Assembly (NCBI GenBank): GCA_011109175.1
Contig: RDEW01000040.1
Location: 186,001-250,000, forward strand
Origin: Dicyema japonicum
Taxonomy: Eukaryota; Dicyemida; Rhombozoa; Dicyemidae
Direction of reading: 5' to 3'
DNA: 64,000 nucleotides
Shown: positions 20,590 through 33,995 of the stretch, in pieces
Position numbering within the stretch: the stretch's first letter is position 1
How the letters are laid out: every line of letters begins with the position of its first letter
Position numbers and translations under genes: made by a program
Notes under the pieces: generated by a model
Database searches by the model: none
What the model saw: the letters and a program-made list of their open reading frames with translations, nothing else
Told to the model about the DNA's origin: nothing

Positions 20590-22260
20590 CGACGGTGTGT
20601 GGTGAAAAGTGTTATTGATGACTTTTTGTAAGAAGAGATGAGGAGATTTTATCTATTCAGGAGAAATTTTGTAAATATGTTCTTGCAAGACCATAGAAGC
20701 AACGGTTACGTCGCAATGGTGAGAGGCAATTATGATATCATCAGTATAAGAAGCGCGTCCTGGTTTGTTAATAAGCTTTTTAGATGAAGGTTAAATAAGG
20801 CTGGAAATAGAATCGAACCCTGAGCAACTCCGTTTGAAGGTATCTATAATGAAAGTAGGTTGACATAATAAAAGAACGACCAAGGCGACCAGAAAGGAAA
20901 GAAAGCAACCATAATTTCAAACGAGAGGGGATGTTTATAGATAGGATTTTACTGCTCAGAACATGTCTGATGTCCTATCAAAATCTTTGCTGATATTAAT
21001 AGACGCAACAATTGTTGGGAGGTTTATTATTGAATTCATCGGCAATAAATTGAGTCAGTTTAGAAAGATGAGCTTTATTAGAATGATAAGAACGAATGTC
21101 ACGTTGGGATTCGGAAAATGATCAAAATAGTAGAACTATTTCATCAATCTTCGGGACAACAGACAAAAGGTAAAAAGCATCAGAAGGTCCGCGATTAAGT
21201 TTCAAAATATGAATGATTGTGGATTTCTTCCCGAGCATAGATATCCGTGATTAATTGAGTGTTCGATTAAATTGATTAAAGCATAAATTTTATTCGGTCC
21301 TAATTTTTTGGATGATGTATAGCAAGATCGTAGGCCCTTTTGCATTCGAGTTGAGTGATTAGAGACTCGGGAATAACAAAAAGTTCTGTTAACTTAAGAG
21401 CATAAGGTCTTTTACAAGAGAATCCTTTTGGTGTAAGAAGGTGGCTTATCTTCTCATAATGACCCATTACTAAGTTGGCTTAGTCACGGAAGGATAAGAC
21501 CCATTTTTTTTCTTGAGAGACCGCTTGATTGTGACTGAGGAAACGTCTGTCTAGAATTTATCTTCTGGGGTTCTCCAAAAGATACGGGATCCAGTATAAG
21601 AAGTTAGAGTTCTAATTTATTTTAGTTTAGAGTAGAAATAAAGTCACTTCATCCATTATTCTTGTATTTTAAGATCTGGTCGTCAATACTTTATTGATTT
21701 CAGAGAGATATTCTACCCTCATTCAGTGATCATCCTGCGTTATTTGAAAAGATTAATAATTTCACGGGGGAGTGAAGATTAGGGATGAAACTAATAAATT
21801 TTCTGTCGACAGAAATTAGACAGTTCTTCAAGAACTAGACAGCAGCACCAAAAGAGTGGAAAGAATCACAAGATAAGTCTTTGAGTACGCGTTTGGTCCC
21901 GTTTTTGTAAGAATTATATACGTCTTCGTGATCCTCCTCTTTGTATTTGGATGGTTAAAGGTAATTAAAATTAGATCATCAAGTACATCCCATTTAGCGA
22001 AGAGAGCGATACCTTGACAACAGAGGAGATATCGGGGGATGTATTAGAATGATCTGAACGTAGAGCACAACGAGGCGCAGTCGGAAAGTAATACGGAATA
22101 TTTCTTGAAGTGAGGAGTCTTGGATTTCGGTGTAAGTTTAGTTTCTTGGATAAGGGAAATATCCACACAATAATTGTGCAAGAGGTTACGTAAATCAATA
22201 CATTTTTTTGAAAGATCGTTTATGTTCAATTGGAGTATCTTCAACTTTCGTGAAATGACA
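20590..22260 (-). pseudogene. degenerate Jockey-like LINE ORF2
   Basis: A heavily decayed ORF2 on the minus strand. The 5' end is the endonuclease start MKILQLNINDLSKK...DISLIQETKLTPKS (22100-22244). Far downstream, 20700-20870 reads NGVAQGSILFPALFNLHL and LLYTDDIIIASHHCD, the reverse transcriptase motifs B' and C. Between them only scraps are readable. Its 5' end lies about 410 bp upstream of the AK9 start in head-to-head orientation. Confidence 0.65.
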
Positions 22261-22671
22261 TGGGTCCAGAGTTAAGTTTTATGCAACAGCTGTGCAAAAG
22301 ATGTAAATCACAAGTTCAGTTGAGTGCTATTACGGATATTTTTATACGAGGCTTTCCCCAATATACTCGAAAACAGCGATTAAATAAATTTCTATGAAAA
22401 TAAGATTACTAAGCAACTCAAACAAAGCACAGAAATTGTCAAGAAGGAAATCGAGGTTTAATAATGTAACTAGAGATACTCAGTGCCAGGTTGAATAATG
22501 AAAGAATAGTGAATTTTGGAGAACTGAAGTGTGTTTGAGTTTGGCTCAAAGAGGAAATGAATTAACTAAGGACTCTTAATTTATTTTAGTTAATTTTGAA
22601 TATATAATTGGTTTTGTAAAATAATTTATTTATTGTTTAAAAATAATTTTCAAAATATAGCCAAGCAACAA

Positions 22672-25600
22672 ATGTCTGATTTTACGAAATCTGAAACTTC
22701 ATTTTCATTCAAATTGGTTAAAGACGATGATGAAAGCATAAATGGCACGTATAAAAGATTATACAGTAAAAATGTTGATTTTTATCGGGAAGAAAATGTT
22801 TGAAATAAAAAATAATATTAGGCTGAGCTAAAACAGCTTTTTTCCAACCTACCTGCGTTCTCGTTGTCGGCAAGCCTGGAAGTGGAAAAACAACTCTAGC
22901 TAATAAATTGGCAAGTGAATGGAATCTAGAATTGATAAATAGTATTTTTAAATTTATATTTCAAAGCAACTCAATTGATTACAGAACAAATTGAATTAGA
23001 AAATGAAATTGGCAAGACCATAAACGAGATTTTGGTAAAAGGTGACCAAATCCATCCAGAAATGGTCGTTCATTTACTGAAAAATAAACTAAAATCGCCC
23101 CAAGTTAACAATCTAGGTATTCTATTTTTATTTTTAATCCCCTTTCTTTACTCTTATGTTAGGATATGTTTTGGATGACTTTCCAAATCTTGATGACAGC
23201 TTTTTGTCAATTTTTGAACAATTTGAAATTCTCAAAAACTTGGAACTCAGTCCAACATATATTAATCAGCATTAAAGCATATTTTACAATGACTCTTAGA
23301 TTTCTGATGAAGATCTTCTTGTACGACGAAAAACCAACGTGTGGATTCAGTATCAGGGATCATCTATACGGACGAATTTTTTAATCCAAGAGCAGCTATT
23401 GTCCATATTATAGTGAAATTTAGGTCGAAGAACCTCAGGTTGAGAATAACGAGGAAGAAGAGGTAAATAATAACTAATTTAATAGAATTTTGAAGAAAAT
23501 GAAGAAGAACAAGAACAAGAGAATGAAAGCCTTGAAGATATTCTTCCTCGCACAGTGGTTCGACCAGAAGACTTTTGTTACCACGTGGTTCAAAAAATTC
23601 AAAAATATAACACAAATATTTTGCCTTTGTTGGAGGTAAAGACCTAATTTATTATCCTAAAGAATTATATTGGAGACACTCCTCAACAAAACTTTATTGA
23701 AGTCGACGGAAATAGAAGCATTAGTGAGTTACTCAAAGTTTTCAAATCTTTTAAAAATAGAATATTTATATTTGGTTTGAACACATAGGTGCATGTAAGG
23801 GATTTTCCCCGATTCAACTATTCAATGAGGACTCGGAAATCCCTACGATTGAAGATAGTGATGAAATATTTAGGACTCTAGCTGGTTTTATGTCATAACA
23901 AAATATTAGGAAAGTCAAGTATAAGTGCCAGATTTCCTTGGCGAAGAAGTCATTTTGGACTGTTCTGTCCAGTCTCTCTGTTGAAAGGGAATTTATTTAA
24001 AGGAAGTATCGAAAACGCAATCGCGTAGTTTTGAATAATGTATTTAGATATATGGGAAAGCTATATTTGCTTAATGATAAAGAATCTATGAGAGAATTTT
24101 TTATTAATCCTAGAAAATATCTGTTGCCCACTTGTTTAAAGATTCCTTGTAAATTTTGGATTACAGGTTCGCCATGCTCTGGCAAGACTACAATCTGTAA
24201 TCTTTTGGCAGAGAAGTATGATGCCAATGTAACTATTTTGTGAACCAAATAGGTAATTAATATGAAAGAAATTATTAAAAATGAAAAAAATAAGAAAAAA
24301 GAACAAGAAATTGAGGGGAAAAGAATTTCAATAACAGAAAAGTTATCAGCGAGTCTCCAGAAATCGTTAAGTTATACTCTGGAGAGCATAATAGCTAAAT
24401 TGATATGTCATAGTTATATTTATTTCAGTAAATAATGAAAGAAATAAAGAAGTTAACTCTGCTGACAAAGTCGAAGAAGGTCTCTTTATGTGATATTTTA
24501 TTAGAACAGAGAGACCAAGAGGAATACCAAGTGGAACAAAGTGACCATGAAGAAGAACAGGAGGAACAAGATTTAGGTTATTTCTTTATTTAAGATTTCA
24601 GAAACTGAAGAAAATATTCCACAGGAAATTGAAGGTATAATTTATAAGCAAAGTTAGAAAATACGATTGAGGAAATCATGCTTAAAGAACTTCTCGGAAT
24701 TGACACATTTACGGATGATTTAATTGGGACCTCTCTGCCTGAAATCCTGAAGATTTTTCATTTCTACAAAAGGAAATTGATAGCGAAATAGAACAGCTGA
24801 GGAATGTTGAAATTAATTTGGAACCTGATTTATTGTTGGAATTGTTGATAGAGGAAATTACAAAGTCGAAAGAAGAAAGAATAAAGAAAAATCCTTTAAA
24901 TAATTGGTTAATTTGAACTTATTTTAGTGAGGGAAAATGGATTATTGACGATTTTCCATTAAGTGAAGCAATTGTCGGCTCAATGGGAGAAAGAGGATTC
25001 ACCCCAGATGAAATAATTTCTTTAGTAAACAAGGATGAACGCTATGAGTTTTTACGTAAAGATTGTGAAATATCGGAACAAGCAGTTTAATTTTTATTTA
25101 ATTTCAATGATCAATGAGAAAATCGAACAGTACAGGAAAGAGAGCGAAAGTTTTGATAAAATGTGGCAACGGTGTTATCCCCAAATTATGGGGGTTTCTT
25201 CTGTCCACCCGCTAGCTATAAATGTGGATAACAAAAAAATTGAAGAAATTATTGAAGAAATAATAACCTTTTCTGAAAGTATCTTGTGAAACATTAGTTT
25301 AGGATATTTTAAACATTCCTCATGGATTTACACTGCAAGGGAGATGGAAGATGAGGCTTCTGAAGACGAAGAACTTGACGTTTCCGAATTTAATTATTAC
25401 GTAGGAGGAAGAAATGGAAGTAAAGAACAGCAATATGAGGCAATATGGAGAACTCAAAAATTTTTGTCCAATAGTTTATAAGGATAATATGGTTTTATGC
25501 CCCGGAAATCCTGAAATCCCAGCGAAATACAGGGATAAAATTTATTATTTCTCGTCAGAAGAAGCACGTGAAACTTTTATGTTTAATCCTGAATATTACA

Positions 25601-28600
25601 TGCCTTTTGATAAGCCTTTTCAGGTTTTTTTAAATTTGACGAAAAGGCTCCCCCACTACGAGTATGCATTTTGGGTGCTCATGGAAGTGGTAAGACTGCT
25701 GTTGGAAAGTATATTGCAAAAAAACACAATTTATTTTTTATTTCTTTTCGTGATCGACTTCAAGAAATGATAATTGGGAAAACTCGACGAATCGTTGGAG
25801 AACCATACTTTGAGCCACCTGAAGAAACCGACGAGGGGTGAATATCAAATGTAATACTTAGATCCAATTATGTAACCAAGGACAATAAACTTGTTCATAA
25901 AAAGACGCTCTTGTTTGACTTTGATTGAATTTTAGCTTACAAGAACTTGATATGAAATTTCAAAATAAAGAATATGATATTTATAAAGATAATATCTCAG
26001 ATTTGATAGAAGCTTATGATTCTCAAGAGAATGAAATGAATGATGTATCACTTTTTTTAATCCAAGAATATCAACAAACCAGACTTTACAGAAGCTGAAG
26101 AGGCGATAGTGGCTTATTTAGAAAATGGAACTCCAATGTCAAATGAAATACTCGAAGATATTTTGGCTGAATGGTGGACTAAGGAACCTTTTCGGTAGAT
26201 ATTTTTCGGTAACAAAGAAATGCTGGATTCGTGCTTGAAGGGTTTCCTCACACATTGGAAGACGCAAAATTCCTTTTGGAGAATAAATACTTTCCTGACT
26301 TTTTTTTAGTACTGAATGTCGATCAACCAGTGACCCTAAAGAGACAACTACATTTGAGAGTGAATAACTGGAAAGAAAGGGACAATATTTTTAAGAGCAG
26401 AATTGCAGCAAAAATGGAGATGAAAGTCCTAGAAAGAGTAAGTTATTTTAAATAATAGACTTTAAAAGTCAATCAAAGACGTCTTATTTTGATAAATGAA
26501 AAGCATGAAAGGGAGCTTGAAGAAAAGGTTTAAAATTTTCTGTAAACGTCAAGGAAAGCGAACTCAGTGAAAAGGAGGAAGAAACCGTCAGTTTGGAAGA
26601 AGAATCATTTAGTGAAGGAATCAACGAAATTGAGCAACAACTAATGGATGAATTTGATCAAGTTTAATAGTTTTACTTATCCAGGTTGAGCAAGAACCAG
26701 AGACGGAAAATATTGAAGATGCCATTGAAAGAATTGAAAATGAATATGCCGAAGTTTATGACAATGATGTAAATAGTTTGGCAAATGTTCTGGTAAATCT
26801 AATAAATATATGATTAAGGACATTGCTAATGAATTCTTACTTCCAAAGATAGAAATAGACTCTAACAAAAGAACGGATGTTGTCTTTTACTTAACAGACC
26901 GTGCTTTGGAACCCTATTGCAACCCAAGAAACATTTTTGAAAGAGTTTATGAAATCAACAGAACACTCGCCAGGGATCTTTTGGACAGTGGCTACAAATT
27001 TTACAGTCATTTCAAAACCTGGTGTCCTGTTGAGGTTTGTTAAAATTTATTTTTCAGATTTTCGATAATAATCGTATAAAACAATCTGTTCGATATGACA
27101 ATAGTATTTCCGTGATATACAGAAGTCACATTTATTATATTTCAAACGAGACTGCTTTAAAAAGATTCAGGAATGATCCTCGAAAATACATAAATATGAT
27201 TTCCTCTGAGACTATAATTCCCTTTAAAATAGCAATATTCGGTCCTCCAATGAGTGGAAAAACTACTAGTAAATCAATTTAAATAAAATTTAAGTTGTCA
27301 AAAAATTATGTCAACATTTTGGATTAGTTAGAGTGTCTCCAAGTGAAGCACTCAATTATATTTTAAAGTACCAGTCTTACACTGAACTGTCTATTAAAAT
27401 TGATAAAATATTGAGAACGGGGGATGTGGTGCCTGATTATTTAGTTTGTGACGCTATTAAAATATTTATACTGACTGCAGAAGCCAAATTAAATGGGTAT
27501 GATAATCTTATTCTAAATCATTTAGTTTCGTTTTTGATGGATATCCAGTTACCAGAGACCAGCATGATTTGTTGGAAAAAAACGGAATACGCTTTGGATG
27601 TGTGATCAATCTAAATGTTAGCAGAAACAAGTTAATGTATCGGGGGCTTTTGTCCAGATATTCAAGTGACAGGTTTGCTTATGCTGTTGAGTCTTCAGGA
27701 AAGATCCACTCCACGATAGTGCGTTAAGTCTATCTCTGAGATTGGACAAGTGGAATGAGGGTAATGAAGAAGTATATCAATTATATGAGGGACAATACGC
27801 AAATTTGATTAATATTAATGGGCAAAGTCCAAGTGGTGGGTTTGGGAAAATGTGAGAAAGACAATTCTTGAAAAAATGACAAATATCAATAATTATTATG
27901 AAAATATCAATAAGGGTGATATTTTAAATTATTCAGGCATGGCTGCTCCGCTTTTAGATTTAGCCATAACTCCTCGGGAATTTTCAGAGAGACTAACACA
28001 TCTAAAGGAGTTTTGTCCCGTCAGTTTAATAGAATACGAAGAATTGGTGGATTGTAATGAATTTCACAACCTCACATATGCTGCAGAGTTTAAAGGTTAG
28101 TTTTTTTATTATTTATAGGGCGGTATTACAAAATGTGCTGTTCTCGTTGTCTATCACTGTTTTTAAAAAACCCCGACAAGTACATTAAATTGGCAAATCT
28201 TCCTGAAGATGACTATATTCCCAAAAAGATTGATTCTTTTAAGTATAACCTTGAATTTTCCGAGAGATTACATGTTTGGCGGATACTGCGTAGTCACATT
28301 TCTTCAAAAAGAGCAGCAGTACACATTTTACAAGAGTTTAGATACGAGGCATTAGTGGAGGGGTCAGAGAGTATTTGCTGTAAATACCGAGGAAATTATT
28401 TATGTTTTGCCTCTGAGGATTTAAGGAATGAATTTATTAAGTTATTTTTTGTTTATTGAATTTAGAAAACCTGAAAAATTTTATTCACTTAAGCTGCCTT
28501 ATAAATTACCCCCACGGAAGGTTTCCATTGATTATAATCAACTTCCAATATTGGGTTATCTCGAACAGCGTCTTGCTACAAATCCTCATCAAGGCTATTA

Positions 28601-28909
28601 CCTTTCTATGTAAGAAAAAACCAAAATATCCATTTCTCTCTCCTAAAAAGTCTGCTCTTGTTTTGTTGGCAATATTATTTGAAAGTAGCTTAGTTTGTAT
28701 ATTTTAGCTCATAATATCAAATCCCTAATTATTTGAAGGAAAAGTATGATAAAAAGTTGGAGGAATTTGAAGAATGTTGTGAATTGATACATATTTGGGA
28801 TAATATGAATTTTCGTGCCTTTGAACCTGAATATCGACCCGAAGGATTTGATAAAAAATATGAAGCGTTTTTCAGTATTAAGGACAATAAAATTAGTTTA
28901 TCTAATTAA
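22672..28909 (+). CDS. AK9: AK9 orthologue, multidomain adenylate kinase
   Basis: A large multi-module nucleoside mono/diphosphate kinase of the AK9 type, known for cilia-associated nucleotide metabolism. Four P-loops are visible: GKPGSGKT (about 22868-22891), GSPCSGKT (24166-24189), GAHGSGKT (25674-25697) and GPPMSGKT (27240-27263). Modules are separated by the AK9-specific linker, clearest at 25440-25610: NFCPIVYKDNMVLCPGN and KYRDKIYYFSSEEARETF, with echoes at 24040-24120, 27090-27190 and 28100-28440. Lid and substrate parts include FVLEGFPHTLEDAKFLL (26230-26280). Acidic Glu-rich spacers (23440-23530, 24520-24640, 26590-26740) are typical. Introns are tiny: 25624-25646 and 26195-26217 (23 nt each) join codons exactly, and many others fit. 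The first exon ends near 22800; the exact joint to the first P-loop exon is unresolved. The stop is TAA 28907-28909. Confidence 0.93.
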
Positions 28910-28973
28910 TTTGATTTACTAACCATTTTAAAACAAATTAATTTACTTAATAACGAATAAATTAACTAATTAA

Positions 28974-31900
28974 TTAATTAAGCGTATTTTGATCCAGATT
29001 GTTGGTAATCATTCTTCTTCTCTTAGAAGAAGAGTGTGCCATAACCTCCCTGTTACTCCGCATCTCCACATCATATTCAGTCAAAATATCTCCGTTAGAG
29101 TCCAGTGGGCTGTCTTCACGGCATGCCAGTTCCACAAGTAGGGAGGTAGCAGAGGCGTACTCTTCATCGTATACCTTCATCCCATGCTTATGTTCAATGA
29201 GCATACTTTCGAGCGTTCTCTTCAGTACAACCGATTGGATGTAAGTCCTCGTTGATTCTTCAATAGATAATTTATCCATATGATTCTTGAAGCATCTTGA
29301 GACAACTCCATCCCATGTCAAAACCACTGGAATAATCTTCACTTGGCATTCATAGAGCAGCGAAAGTTCATTTGCTAGCAAGTCATATTTGTGAAGTTTC
29401 TCAACTTCAACTTGCTTTAGTCGGTCTTGTGAGGTAATCCCCACTTCAATTAACGTTACTTCCTTCTTTATTTTGTCATACACGAAAATATCAGGTTTAT
29501 TGTATTGGACTTTTGTTTCTGTCAAAATCGACGAGTCAACTCTAATTTCGACATTTTGATTCGTCAATATTGACTGAACCGAATGTCCTTTCAATTTCCT
29601 GCTTCTTTTGATTCCATAAATTCGACAAAGATGAAGATGGATGCACTTTACCACTTCATTATGTCTTCGGAGATAATCACTATTTAGCATTTTTCCACAC
29701 TGAGTGGCCAAATGATCAACAGTTTTCTTGCTTTTTTTACAATGGTTGCATAATGACCCCGTGTGTGCAAAAAACAAATTCCTATCTTGCAAAAGACAGT
29801 ACAATGCTTCGCTCCGTGGGCCGTTATTTCCTTTGGATAACCATTCTGAGGAAGTATATAGGTCGACATTTGTTTCATCAATACATTTGAACATAATTGA
29901 GTGTAGTGTTCTGCAATAAATTTTATTTAATAAATATTTTTTCTGAGTGTCCTTGAGGGACTTAATATCCATGCTTTCCCTGTCGGCAATTGCATATTTA
30001 GAGGCAAGAAATCCTGCGATTGTAGCCAAGTGCCATTTTTTTGTTTTTATTACTCGCAGAATCCCCGACCTTCGCAAACACACAGTCGACTGTTTTTCCA
30101 AACTTTTAAATACTGGAAAAGTATTAATTCGTTCTTTAATGAAATCGAGGAAAGTTTTCTTCCAAAAGTCTTCCTGTACAAATACAGCCACTGTGTATTT
30201 GCAGGTTTGAGGTGCAACTTGAGTGACGTAAGCAGTTGCCGTATTTGTTGGTCAATATCATCAAATTCGTAAGGTTCAATATTAATTAATCCTATACAAT
30301 AGTTATATAGGAGACATTGCGTATTCATTTATTGCACGAAATAAGTTCACAGAATTTAACTTTGTTTTTGAAAGCATGGTTATTCTCTTAACATTTTCAA
30401 GTATGGACTCCATAACTTTGCTTTTAAGAACATTACTTCCCTCATCTTCAAAAACACCCAAATATCGATATCCACTGACTCCTTCCAGAGTCTCACAACA
30501 TGATAACGATTTAACATTAGAAAGTGACTTTTCCGAATTCATCTCCAAGCCGGCAACATGAAAGAAATCGCGAACAACTTCCATCATTTTAATAACAGTA
30601 TCTTCTTTTAGCCCAAATATCTTTAGGTCATCAATGAATAACAAATGATTTGTAGAATAAGTCAGTGTATTAGGATCCTCCTGATTAATTTGGAGTCTTG
30701 GGAACATAAAGTTAAGGGTCCTGCTCAAGGGTTCCATTACCATAACAAATAGTTGAGGGGATAATGAATCTCCTTGCAAAATTCCCCGTCCCAGTTTTAC
30801 AGAACCAATTCTTCTTCCATCTAAGTGGAGATTTACAGTCCACTTCTTGACTATGGTCTTTACAAAGTTTACAATCCAACGGGGTATTCCTGAGCAGTCC
30901 AATACATGAAATAAAAATTCATGGTCAACAGAATCAAAGGCCTTCTTCACATCCACCCAAGCAGAATAAAGGGCGTTTCCATACTCCTTATTTAAGCATT
31001 GATTAATAAGGGCCTGTTCCTTAGCGCCCTGACAATGTTTCCTCGTTCCCAGCTGATTGTCAGATAATAGCCCAAACGAATCCACAAAATCTGAGAGTTT
31101 GGAATTAACACATTTGGTAATAAGTTTATATAAAGTTGGCATACACGTGATAGGACGTAAGTCATTAGGAGTCTCACAATCATCCTTTTTAGGAATTAAA
31201 TAGGTTATTCCAGTATAAAACCAACTTTCAGGCATATATTCCCCATTAATAATTCGGTTAATCTCAGTACATAAAAAGCCATGTAAAGATTCCATTTTCT
31301 TAATAAAGAAGTTATATGAGCCATCGCATCCACACGCCTTCCAATCAGGGAGCCATTTAATAACATCCAGGATAAACTCATTTGTGAACTCTGGCAACAT
31401 GCCTTCAATACCAGTATTTACTTTACCCACACTGTCATATGGCACGTTCATCTCTTTTCTTTTAGACCACACTTTTTCCCAAAACGACATACAATCCTCA
31501 TCATCGAAACCATATAACGTTACTTCATTGCTTGCTGATAGGTTCCGATAAAATCTTCTTCGATTTAATTCAAAACAACAGTTGTCCTTGCGAAAGTCCT
31601 TCCTCGAATGATGTACAGCTATTTGCTTTTTTTAATTCTGACAAGGTCACATAGTAGAGCCTCAATCCTGGCAACCTCCCCTTTTTGGCCCTTTTGTATC
31701 CATAGGCACAAAGAACATCCATAACCTTTTGTTTTTCATACACAGGGAGAGCTTGTCTGGAAAAGCTATTGACAAGTTCTAGTTCTGCCATCAGCTTTGA
31801 GATTTTCTTTTCAGTGTTCTCCAACCACGTACTTTGCGGTTTAACCTTCGCAGTTAAAGTCATATAAGCACACTGTGCAGCATATAGAATATCAGTAATT

Positions 31901-32547
31901 TGATTGATATCTTGAGGCGGATTATCTTTCGTAATATAATATATTGCAGAATTTAGTCCCGACAAAACATTAACTCTGACATACTTTCTCTGAATTTTGG
32001 GTGTTGGTTTTCGAGTATCCCTCGGAATTGACTTAATTTTCTCAATTTGTACTTTTAGTTCCTCAAGGCAATTTCTGAAGGTGGAAATTTCCACATTAGT
32101 ATTATTTTGCACTTTGAAACATTCGCCTCCTTTTACATTGTTATTCCGATTTTCAGGTTTCAGCATCTTTTTTAGTTGACATAGACTGGAACTCTTGGAG
32201 TACTTTTCATTGAACTTTTTGAGTACGAGGTTCCAGCCACCTCTAGGTATCCTTCCAAATCTTTGTTTCGTGGCAAGAAAAATCTGAGATACCCACTCAG
32301 CTTCAGAGACACAGTCGACCTCTTCAATAATGGCAGATAATGAATGCAAGTTGGTTTTGGCACCAATATTCCCAGCGATGTTGATATTAGTTCTTGTGAC
32401 ATTATCCAGCCCCACAGACGACGGTCCTGCTTCTACTAAACTATCTTCTTTATTTGATTTTGCAGGAAGGCCCATAGGATTCGATTTCTCGGTATGATTA
32501 GAAACGGACATGTCAACACCACAACAACTACACGTTTTTTTAAACAA
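28974..32547 (-). pseudogene. family A RLE retrotransposon, frameshifted copy
   Basis: A near full-length relative of the intact ORF at 10171-13626. The N-terminal piece (32547 to about 31630) and the reverse transcriptase piece (about 31620 to 30310) carry WVDVKKAFD, GILQGDSLSP and LLFIDDLKIF. The C-terminal piece (30300-28974) carries CNHCKKSKKTVDHLATQC, RRHNEVVKC, KPDIFVYD and LIEVGITSQ. At least three frameshifts break it: at a run of seven T near 31628-31634, near 30310, and between 30100 and 30200. Its stop codon is followed by TTAATTAATTA and its end lies only 64 nt from the AK9 stop, so the two are convergent. Confidence 0.93.
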
Positions 32548-32639
32548 ATTAATATTAAAGTAATTTTAAAATAATTTATTTTATTGACTATCTCAATTTA
32601 ACTATCATATTTTCTGTCCGTATAAATATGACAGATTTT

Positions 32640-33445
32640 TTAAGGATTCTCGAAAAATTAGTATTTGAATGGAAGCTGTTCGCGAGTTCTTTATGTTGCC
32701 GGCTTGTGATGAATTCGGAAAAATCAGCATCTAATGTTAAATCGTTATCATGTTGTGAGGCTCTGGAAGGGTCAATGATATCGATATTTGGGAGTTTGTG
32801 AAGACGGGAGAAGTAATGTTCTCAAGAATAAAGTTATGGATTCCATCTTGAAAATGTTAAGAAGACTACCATGCTTCCACAAACTAAGTTAAATTCTTAA
32901 CTCTCTCCTATATAACTATTATATTGGACTAATTAATATTAACCTTAGGAATTTGATTATACTGATCGTCAAATACGGCAACTGCTTACAACCCTCAGGT
33001 TACACCTAAAACCTGCAAATAGAGAGAGGTTATACTTAAACAGAAATACTGTTTGGAGAAGATTACTTCAGTCACTCCAAAAATGAACTGACGATCTTCA
33101 AGTTCCATAAAAATCTGAAAAAATAGACGGCTATATGTTTTCGAAGTCGGGAATTTTGCGAGTTTGACTACAATCTCAGGATTTCTTGTCTCTAAATGTG
33201 GAATTGTCGACAAGGACAAAATGGATATTCAGTCCCTCAAGACCACCCACAATATTTGCTTGATAAAATTAATCGTAAATAATTATATTCTGTGCTCTTC
33301 AGATGCATATGGGTATTACATCTCAGGAACTCCTAAAACAGGTGGAAGTAAAAAATGTCACAATAACTACCTCCTCGCAAGCGATTTTTACGCTTATCTA
33401 AGATTGTCAAGTAAAGATTATCCCACTAGTTGTGACCTAAAGTGG
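32640..33445 (+). pseudogene. family A RLE retrotransposon, inverted partial copy
   Basis: On the plus strand this follows the C-terminal half of family A with internal deletions: a YRYLG region (32750-32830), LNSVNLF region, YNYCIGLI-like part (32905-32940), the ISGFLVSKCGIVDKDKMDI block (33165-33235), then a jump to GITSQELLKQVEVKKCH (33312-33360) and KVKIIPLVVTWSGVVS (33410-33455). It stands head-to-head with the frameshifted copy, separated by about 90 bp. Numerous stops. Confidence 0.82.
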
Positions 33446-33995
33446 AGTCGTCTCGAAATGCTTCCCTCCCAGGATGGCGATTAGCCAGCAGCACTCACGA
33501 GGGTCATAATAATTCATTCTATATTATATAATTTTCATATACACTTACAATTTCTTTAATTTTAGAAGCGAAAATAAAAAAATGCGGGACTGCACTAACC
33601 TTATCACTTGATCAACCATTTTCTGGATCTGAAAGGCTTCATTCACATGTTATAAAGAAATTGATGAAGGAGATCTAACTATTCGGACTGTGTGCACTGA
33701 TTTTACTCCTATTAATTGCTCTTCTATAGGCAAAACACCTTCCTATGTCAAACGATATTTATGTCCGATCCTTTTGAGACGACTTTCTTCCACTAATCTA
33801 CGTGATGTCTACGATTAGTAGTGGGGGAGTTGATATACCTAAGCGATTTTTTTTCTGCCAATCTAACTGCGTTTGGAAGAAGACGGTAGAATTTTTCCAT
33901 TTGCAGTTAGAACGTTTTCCACCGCCTTTCTGGAAAGATTGCTCGTTTCGGCCAACTTGCGTCTATTATAGCTTGATGTGGGAGTCAGAGGAAGT
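33445..33995. other. repeat debris, no supported gene
   Basis: A short stretch at 33455-33490 shares CAGCA(G)...CTCACGAGGGTC with 63850-63885, where it is antisense to the C-terminus of family B. The rest, including frames at 33802-34032, is not recognisable. Confidence 0.4.

Noticed and set aside
22672-28909. AK9 as a cluster of broken pseudogene fragments
   Set aside because: The frame breaks coincide with short GT...AG segments whose removal keeps the family alignment, and all four P-loops are intact.
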